Positions 57,198 through 64,000 of a stretch of DNA of 64,000 nucleotides are shown in pieces. Origin of the DNA: Mugil cephalus (lineage: Eukaryota > Chordata > Actinopteri > Mugiliformes > Mugilidae). Positions within the stretch are counted from its first letter, which is position 1; the number at the start of each line of letters is the position of its first letter. The stretch is from assembly GCF_022458985.1 (NCBI RefSeq), contig NC_061773.1, positions 20,122,001 through 20,186,000 of the forward strand, read 5' to 3'. The translations under genes were made by a program, and so were the position numbers. The notes under the pieces were generated by a model. That model saw only the letters and a list, made by a program, of their open reading frames with translations, did not search any database and had not been told where the DNA came from.

Positions 57198-57892
57198 TGG
57201 CTCTGTGGACGCTCAAGTTGGACCTCTCCTCCTCCGTCCCCCTTACGCCTCCCTCCCACCCCCACTGTTTGGGTGATGTGCCTCCTCCTCCTCCTCTTCC
57301 TCCACTGCTGCCTCACACCACTCTGTGAACGTCCGTCTCCTCTAAGGTCTCTCTGAATCAAACTGCACAGAGAGGAGGTTGAAACACTCCAGTGTGATTC
57401 TGCTTGTGTTCACGTGTGTCCATGTTGTGCAACAGTAGATCTAACACTGACCGTTACCGTGAGATGTATCCGAAGTATTAACCATGTGGTTTCATTCACT
57501 GTATCATGTGATGTTCGTGCTACGTGTGTGACACGTTATCGTACTGTGCAATTTCACGTCAAGGTGTCTCCAGTGACCGTGTGCAATTTCTAGGTTACAG
57601 AACTGCTCAGAAAACAAAGCTTACTATTATATGTTGAACGAATCTTTTTTTTTTTTTTTAATGGTGAACAAATCGTCAATTAAATTTTTATATGGACGGG
57701 TGATGTTATTAATGAAAGCTTTCTTTAGCTACACTATTTAAATGTGCTGTGTCGGCTGATGACGATTCTACACAGAAATGAATGAATGAAATGAAGTCAC
57801 GCCCTGAATATTTCATTGTGATCTGAACATTAAAATGCAACAAACACAAATCTTGAAGCTGTTGATGGGTCTCGATGTCCCAGCTCCACTCG

Positions 57893-57898
57893 AATAAA
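57893..57898 (+). terminator. polyadenylation signal for the distal pfkfb4 terminal exon
   Basis: AATAAA about 700 bases downstream of the stop at 57197, with T-rich sequence following. Confidence 0.5.
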
Positions 57899-58430
57899 GA
57901 CGTTATTTTTCTAAACCGACCGGTTTTCGTCGCCTGATTCTCTTTGACTTTCTGTTTGATCAAACGTGATGGGTTTGTTTGTTTTGTCGGGTTCCAGTTG
58001 GATTACTAAAGCACAAGCAGTGACTTTCTGCCATTAAAGCAACTGTTGGGATAATAAAATGTTAGCAAAGATTAAAATGGCCCTGATATTTCCTGAAAGT
58101 TGATTTGTTATAAAAAAAAAAAAATGATAAAATCCAATTAAGTCCGATGAACTCGTAAAATTTAGTTTGACGTCTTAGAGGAATAAATAAAATAGCAAAT
58201 ACATTTAAGTGGCTAGAACGTCTTTGGCATTTTTATTTAAGACAAAACAAAAAAAGTTTAATTATAAAACATGCAGTGGATGTTCAGGATGTGCAATGAC
58301 ACAATGATCCTTTTAGTGGAGTGGTCTAATGAGAAGGTGCGAGCTGATGACGGATGAAAACAGAAGGTTGTTTCAGATTAGCTTTGTTTTTGTTTCTTAC
58401 TGGGACTGCAAGCAACTGGTGCTTGAATAC

Positions 58431-59177
58431 TAGGGGTGGGAAAAATATAAATATGGCAATATATCGCAATATTTTTTCTTCGGATTCCATATCGATTTTG
58501 AATGTCTTAACCCTTTCATGCATGAATTACAAGAACCTTAGTCAAGATTTTTTCCTGTGTGTTTTTATTCCTCTTTAGCCGTATAAAAAGTGATACCATT
58601 GATTATTTTTTTTTCCAGGAACCCGTTAAGTTACGGAACTGTCCATGATTAACTGCAAATTTCTCCTAGCATAAAATAAATATCCGGAAACGTTAACAAT
58701 TATATTAACTCTTTGATGTTACTTGATGTTTGCGGAAGTGCGTGGGGTGATTCACAAGCGTCCACTGTTTCGGATGATATGCACTTACAACACCAAAACC
58801 CATGCATATCCAAAAATGAACAAAAAAAAATTTTGAATAGCTGTCCACTATAGTGATCACTCTGCATGAAAGGGTTAAAATCGATTGTGAAAGCAGAAGT
58901 CGTGTTTTGGGCCGACCGTGAACGGCCTTCGCACAACAACTTTTTCTGTACAAGTGCAACAAATTGAAAATGGACCATTTGGATTAAATTGACCCGATCT
59001 GTCCAGCAAATTATCACTGTCATCTGATCATCTGGTCATAAACACAATGTGTATTTTAAGCTGCGTTCAAAATTTCTCAGTGAACTATGTAGAATATCGC
59101 AATATATCGCAATATCATAATATCGTCACTCAAGTATCGTGACACGTATTGCATCGTGAAGTCCTTGCCTAACCCTA
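58431..59177. mobile_element. hAT-like non-autonomous element
   Basis: The ends are TAGGGGTGGG and CCTAACCCTA, imperfect inverted repeats. They are flanked by TTGAATAC (58423-58430) and CTGAATAC (59178-59185), an 8-base duplication with one mismatch, which is the length hAT transposases create. The interior has repeated ATATCGCAATAT motifs at both sides, as in a known fish MITE type. There is no transposase ORF. A second element is inserted in it. Confidence 0.65.
58511..58874. mobile_element. piggyBac-like MITE nested in the hAT-like element
   Basis: A 364-base insert has perfect 12-base inverted ends CCCTTTCATGCA / TGCATGAAAGGG and is flanked on both sides by TTAA (58507-58510 and 58875-58878). 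The TTAA target and CCC-starting termini are the signature of piggyBac transposition. Removing the insert with one TTAA rejoins the ATCGAT-containing arms of the outer element, so the insertion came second. There is no coding capacity. Confidence 0.8.
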
Positions 59178-59185
59178 CTGAATAC

Positions 59186-59850
59186 AACCGAACACATAAA
59201 GCAGTGGTGCACATTTATGCTAACAAACAAGGAGTAATCAGGAGCTTTCTACCTCGTTATTGTCATTAACTGAAACATTTGAGCCAATGTGGATATTTAA
59301 GAAGCAAGCTTTGCGTTGCAGGGTTTGTGTGCAACACCTCGCTCTGCAGGGAAACGCTACACTGCCAACGAAAGCAGGATTTAAAAATCACTTCTTTGAC
59401 AATGCCACTTTCTTGTCTGCGCACTGTGAATAATTTAGATGACACACCGCTACAAAAAAGAACAGTTCAGACTCACATGTCACTTCCCCTTCCTCACAGC
59501 TGAAATAACACCAAATGTGTATAAAGCGAGATGTGACCGAAGTGCTGAGCGCAAGCAACTTCCTCAAACTGCACACATCCATTTATAGGTACAGGGCAGC
59601 GGCGCACACCGCGGCTGACACGGCATTTACACACAAACAGCACACGTATAAACAACACCTTTTTATTATCTTTCGTTATCTTCTTACATGGGTGATGGTG
59701 GTTTTTTTACAGACCGCTCTTGCTCCATGTCACTTAATGCAGCACAGGCCGTTTCCTCAAACGTGTAAAATGTCGAGAGTTTTGACAGAGACAGATTTAA
59801 AATAACTGTGACGTAACACACAGACTCACATACGCAAAATACAAAAACCT
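59186..59850. other. intergenic sequence between the mobile elements and the arpc4 3' end
   Basis: No gene, RNA or repeat was recognised. The frames are short and without motifs. Confidence 0.5.
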
Positions 59851-59856
59851 GGTTGT

Positions 59857-59862
59857 TTTATT
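59857..59862 (-). terminator. polyadenylation signal of arpc4
   Basis: AATAAA on the minus strand, 317 bases beyond the arpc4 stop codon. Another candidate lies further out near 59662. Confidence 0.45.
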
Positions 59863-60178
59863 TGCACCGACATGTCCTCTGCGTCCCTGTATTCATGGCT
59901 ATCAACTTGATTAATACTTTAAGGACCCGCCTTTGCTTGGGGATTTGATCTAAGTGGCTGAAAATGAAACTGGTAAATATTTCATTATATACAGGAATTG
60001 ATATTCATGAGTACAGGGAGACGCTCGGGACGTGTGCAAAGGGCGTCTCGGCCAGATTGGTCACGATCCTCCTCATCTCCCCTCTGATTGGCTGTCTCCT
60101 CCTTTAGTTCTCCACCCTTGTGCTGATTGGCCCCTAAGAGTGTTCCCAGGTTTGTATGGACCGAGGACAACACTGTCA

Positions 60179-61962
60179 TCAGAACTGTGAGGAAGACGAA
60201 AAACTTATTATCATTCAGTTTTAGCACTAAAATCATTCGCAAGGTGGAACGATTCCCAGCGGGCTACAAGACAAGAGAAGGTATTGCTCACGTTCTTGAG
60301 GAATTCTTCAGCAACGATACGAGCCCTGGCATTGACGGACAGTTTCATCTCGCTGATCTCCTTGTCGATCTCCTCCATGAAGTGGATGACAAAGTCCACC
60401 AGCTTGTGTTTGTACATCTGCTCCGTGTGGAAGTTGGTGATCAAGAAGCTAATGTCATACCCCTGAGGACGCGAAGGACGACAGGAGTTAGACCGGTTGA
60501 CACATTTGACAAAACTGTTTGACGTAAGCCATTTATAAAGGTCATACAGCTACTCATTCGTTTCTCTTTCTGAATAGTGATTCCTCTTTTAACATTTACT
60601 GCTGTATTATACGCAAACCTCCACCCCTTACCTCAACTGGTTTCCTCCTCAGAATGAAGAAGTTCTCCGCTCTCATCATCATGAAGCGCATGAACTTGTG
60701 GCAAAGGATCTTCTCAATCTCATCAGCCTACAGTCGATGAGAACAGAAGCCCGTTTTAGATCGTGAGGCAAAACTATAAATAGCCTGAAACAAGTCAAAA
60801 TCACGTCATGTTCAATTACCTGCTTGACAGCGATGCTGACTCTGACAGAGTTGATGGATCCCTCGATGAGGACCTTCTCCTTGTCATTACGGCTGATCAC
60901 CACAGGCTGGAGTAGCAGCTCCTTACTGCTCCTGTAAACACATAAAAAAACAACATTTTGTTTATTGGAAACTCTTCTGCTGGATACATCTGCAAGGGGA
61001 AGACACCTGCAAACAGGCCCCTGCTAAGTCATTTTAGAGCCGTGCCCATGCTTGTCGTCATTTTTTTCCTCCCTGCCGGATTTTCTCGTGCAAGTTTGCA
61101 CAAGTCCGAGCTGGCGTGACAGAAGCAGAGGGGATCTGCACACAGCTTAAGGGCAGGAGAAACAGAAGGAGGCGTGGCAGAGGCCTGCCAAACATACCTG
61201 ACCTCCACCTCAGGCTTGTTGTGACGCTCCACCACCTGAGAGGAGAAGTTCTCCAGACAGAGGGCAGCCTGCAGGGTGGCCCTCACAGCGTTCAAGTAGG
61301 GGCGCAGAGTCGCTGTCTGGGGACAAATGGAATAAAAATCAGTGGGTCACTTTGCAAAGATTATTTAAACCATAGTACGTGGAGTGAGAACCTAGCGAGG
61401 GTGGATCATGAAGCGGGATCAGTATATGAGATCAGGTTTCATCACGGTGTGCAGAGATCCAGTGATGACCCTTCATTTAAACGCTATTTAATAATAATAA
61501 TAAAAAAGTAATACATTATATATTATATCTTAGTAATTAACCCAATAAGCACAAATCTAATGCAATGTAGCTGACTGTACATGACCACCAGTAGTGACCT
61601 GATTGGTGGACGTGATGCTTCGCGGCGACAAATATTGCAGCTTTACGCAAATTTACTCCAGCTTCATCATTTCGTCACGTCAATGCCGTTTTAACGTCAG
61701 CTTTGGAGCAGCTACCGATCATAGTAACGGGGAGAAAAGGGGGGCCGAGAGGAAAAAGACAGCTCAGCTCATTCACTCTAGTTCCTGCAAACCGTATCAA
61801 GGATGCCCCTCTTCTCATTTGACATGCAGACAACCAGAAACCACGTCTACGAGAAGCGCGGAGCTAGCTAGCTCATCTCGCCTTGAATGTAGCCTCGGCT
61901 AGTTGCGACAAAAGGCGAAATAATAACATATAAAGACACATTTAGTGCAAGAGACTCACCAT
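60179..61962 (-). CDS. arpc4: actin-related protein 2/3 complex subunit 4 (6 coding exons, 168 aa)
   Basis: ARPC4 is the 20-kDa core subunit that, with ARPC2, holds the seven-protein Arp2/3 complex together and contacts the mother actin filament during branched nucleation. Coding exons in transcript order: 61960-61962 (Met only), 61198-61316, 60820-60931, 60632-60727, 60292-60462, 60179-60184 (Phe and stop). The protein is 168 aa, exactly the mammalian length, with [48 protein letters not shown] and the end EEFLKNF, almost identical to human. The first and last coding exons hold one codon each. The gene is divergent from tada3, as in mammals. Confidence 0.95.
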
Positions 61963-62932
61963 TTTTGATCTGTAAAAGACGGAAGTTCCTCAGCCACGCC
62001 TGGGACGACTCTTCCGTAAATCCTACATACTCAAGTGAAGCTGGGGTGCGCTTGATTTTGTTTAACCGTCCGTTTGAGGAAACGAATGTCTTCGCACAGT
62101 CGTTGATTGTGGGCTATTACTCCGCCCGGGCGGATTACGTTTTTGTCAAAACGAGCACACCCTAAGGTGCGCCCATTTTTCTGCCTGAAAAGGGGAAAAT
62201 GTACATCGGCCTTCTGTTCATAAGTAATTTTGAACTTTTGGAGCTGGGTTTAAGCACAGCGTTAAATAAATAAATCTTTAGCGCCTGTATGCTATAGTTT
62301 AACGTGTGATTTGCTGGTTAAGCGACAAACTATTTGTTTTAAAGCGCCTTGGGAGAAAATGGTTTGTTCCGATGATACCATTATAGCACCAGATCCATGC
62401 ATTCACAAATCAATTCTATAATTTCGATACATGACGCAGTTTAAAACGTCACATAATTTCTGTTACATTTTGATAATCCAAGTGTGTTCTTTAAATCGCC
62501 ATTTTGTCTTAAATAAGTAAAAAATTAATTAGAATGCGTTTCAGTCACCCCTTTCACCGTAATGGTGTTTTCCAACATGGAGACCATTCACTGACGGTAA
62601 ATATCGTTGCTCTTAAAAAATTGTGAGGTGAATATGTGTCCTGACTCACCGTTCAACACATGCAGCCTCCAAATACCACAGTGTTAAACGTTTATGATCA
62701 TATCATAAAACATATGCGACCGTAAGCAGAATTTAAGAGTAATTTTAGGCAGACCTGGCCCAGCGAGCTTGTCCTCTAAGATGCAGCTCGTGCGTTTGCT
62801 TGTGTGTTAAACGTGTGATGAAGGAATAACAGAGCAATAGATCCACTGTGTGTGAGTCTAATAATGTTTTAATAGCCGCGTTTTCTTGTGTCGGTTTAAG
62901 GAGACGCTGCAAGGTCTGTGGTGCACGACATC
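61963..62932. promoter_or_regulatory. arpc4-tada3 divergent promoter region and tada3 5' leader
   Basis: The two start codons are 970 bases apart on opposite strands. CpG-containing sequence is concentrated at 61970-62170, next to arpc4. A donor AAG|GTGCGC at 62167 and an acceptor GTTTAAG ending at 62900 suggest a non-coding first exon of tada3 near 62060-62166. The rest (62170-62880) is AT-rich and unremarkable. Transcription starts are not resolved. Confidence 0.45.
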
Positions 62933-63991
62933 ATGAGTGAGCTGAAGGACTGCCCCCCGCTCAAATACTACGACTTCAAGCCCGTGGAGCATGTCAAGGT
63001 GTGTCCCCGCTACACTGCAGTGCTGGGCCGCTCAGAGGACGATGGCATCGGCATCGAAGAGCTGGACACCCTGCAGCTGGAGCTGGAGACACTTCTGTCC
63101 TCGGCCAGTCGCCGCCTCCGAGCCCTGGAGGAGCAGAGACAGGTAACTTAGACCCAGATTAGGATTTGTGCGAATCCCACATAAGACACATTGTTATTGA
63201 GCATCACTGTTGATGTTGCTTTCATTCTTCTGCGCTGTGTCCCAGATCCTCACAGACTGGCAAGACAAGAAGGGAGACAAGCGCTTTCTGAAAATGGGGA
63301 AAGACCCCGATCCCGCCGCCTCATCTCGCCACAAGCCAAAGAAGCAGAAACTGGATGGCAAAGGAGGTCACGGGCCAGGCCCAGGTCCCGGCAGACCCAA
63401 ATCCAAAAACCTGCAGCCAAAACTTCAAGAGTATGATTTTACAGACGATCCACAAGACATTCCTCGCACTCCCAAAAATGACGCTCCAAACAGGTTAGCA
63501 AAGCAACTCTAAACAGTCAGAGACATTAGTGTCATATCCATTTTTCCAATTTATTCATGTTGCATTTCATGTCTTAATTTTTAAGTGAGGCTGTCATAAT
63601 ATATCCGTGCTTCAGTAGGGTTCTTAAAATATTTTTGTTTTTCAGATTCTGGGCTTCAGTCGAGCCATATTGTGCAGATATTACAAATGAAGAGATACGA
63701 CTGCTTGAAGAGCTTCTGAAACCTCCGGAGGACGAGGCTGAGTATTTCAAAGTATGATACTACGACGCTAATTTCAACTTAACTTGAACAAAAGCAGTGA
63801 CTAAATTATGGATGTTGTTGGGTAAAATTGACCGTTCTGGGTGTGTTAATTGCAGATTCCGGCGCTGGGGAAACACTACTCTCAGCGGTGGGCTCAGGAG
63901 GATCTGCTGGAGGAACAGAGGGAAGGAGCACGAGCCAACGACAAGAAGAAGAACCTCATGGGAGGTCCGCTGTCAGAACTGGATGCTAAAG
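62933..63991 (+). CDS. tada3: transcriptional adapter 3, N-terminal half (gene runs off the window)
   Basis: TADA3 (ADA3) is a nuclear coactivator that links the GCN5/PCAF acetyltransferase with TADA2 in the SAGA and ATAC complexes. Exons in the window: 62933-63142, 63246-63493, 63646-63751, 63856-63991, the last ending at a GTGAAG donor. They give 233 of about 430 residues. CPRYTAVLGRSEDDGIGIEE, the leucine-rich helix LDTLQLELETLL, the basic Gly/Pro stretch HGPGPGPGRPKSKNLQPK, FWASVEPYCADITNEE and GKHYSQRWAQEDLLEEQ match vertebrate TADA3 in order. The start is the conserved MSELKDCP. The remaining exons lie beyond 64000. Confidence 0.95.
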
Positions 63992-64000
63992 GTGAAGGAC

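Noticed and set aside
57034-57216. Minus-strand frame over the distal pfkfb4 exon
   Set aside because: It is antisense to the plus-strand exon with a strong acceptor and a homologous peptide, so it is a shadow.

Overview
The window looks like teleost fish nuclear DNA. It carries multi-exon, intron-rich vertebrate genes with short GT-AG introns, many microsatellites, and fish-type mobile-element relics (Tc1-like, hAT-like, piggyBac-like, LINE tails). I read gene identities from the spliced protein sequences and compared them with family knowledge; no search was run. All five genes have human orthologues on chromosome 3p.

Layout. 1-2126 is upstream sequence of dnah1: Tc1-like and LINE relics surround a ciliary promoter with an RFX X-box and a non-coding first exon. 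2130-29646 (+) is dnah1, an axonemal dynein heavy chain. I resolved 78 coding exons with an unbroken frame, giving 4207 residues. 30545-41591 (+) is mapkapk3, a p38-activated kinase of 10 coding exons and 412 aa. 42144-44700 is intergenic. 49000-55708 (+) is pfkfb4, the bifunctional fructose-2,6-bisphosphate enzyme, with 14 coding exons and 474 aa. It has a possible alternative first exon at 44820 and a second, homologous terminal exon at 57138-57197. 58431-59177 is a hAT-like element carrying a nested piggyBac-like MITE. 60179-61962 (-) is arpc4, the Arp2/3 subunit, with 6 coding exons and 168 aa. 62933 to the window end (+) is the 5' part of tada3, a subunit of the SAGA/ATAC histone acetyltransferase complexes.

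The genes do not form a pathway. dnah1, mapkapk3, pfkfb4 and tada3 are transcribed rightward; arpc4 is divergent from tada3, as in mammals, so these two probably share a promoter region.

I found no new biological system. The most interesting signals are the duplicated, equal-length alternative last exon of pfkfb4, three GC-AG introns in dnah1, the nested transposon pair, and a CFTR-like T/TG tract beside a mapkapk3 splice acceptor. No tRNA, rRNA or CRISPR was seen.
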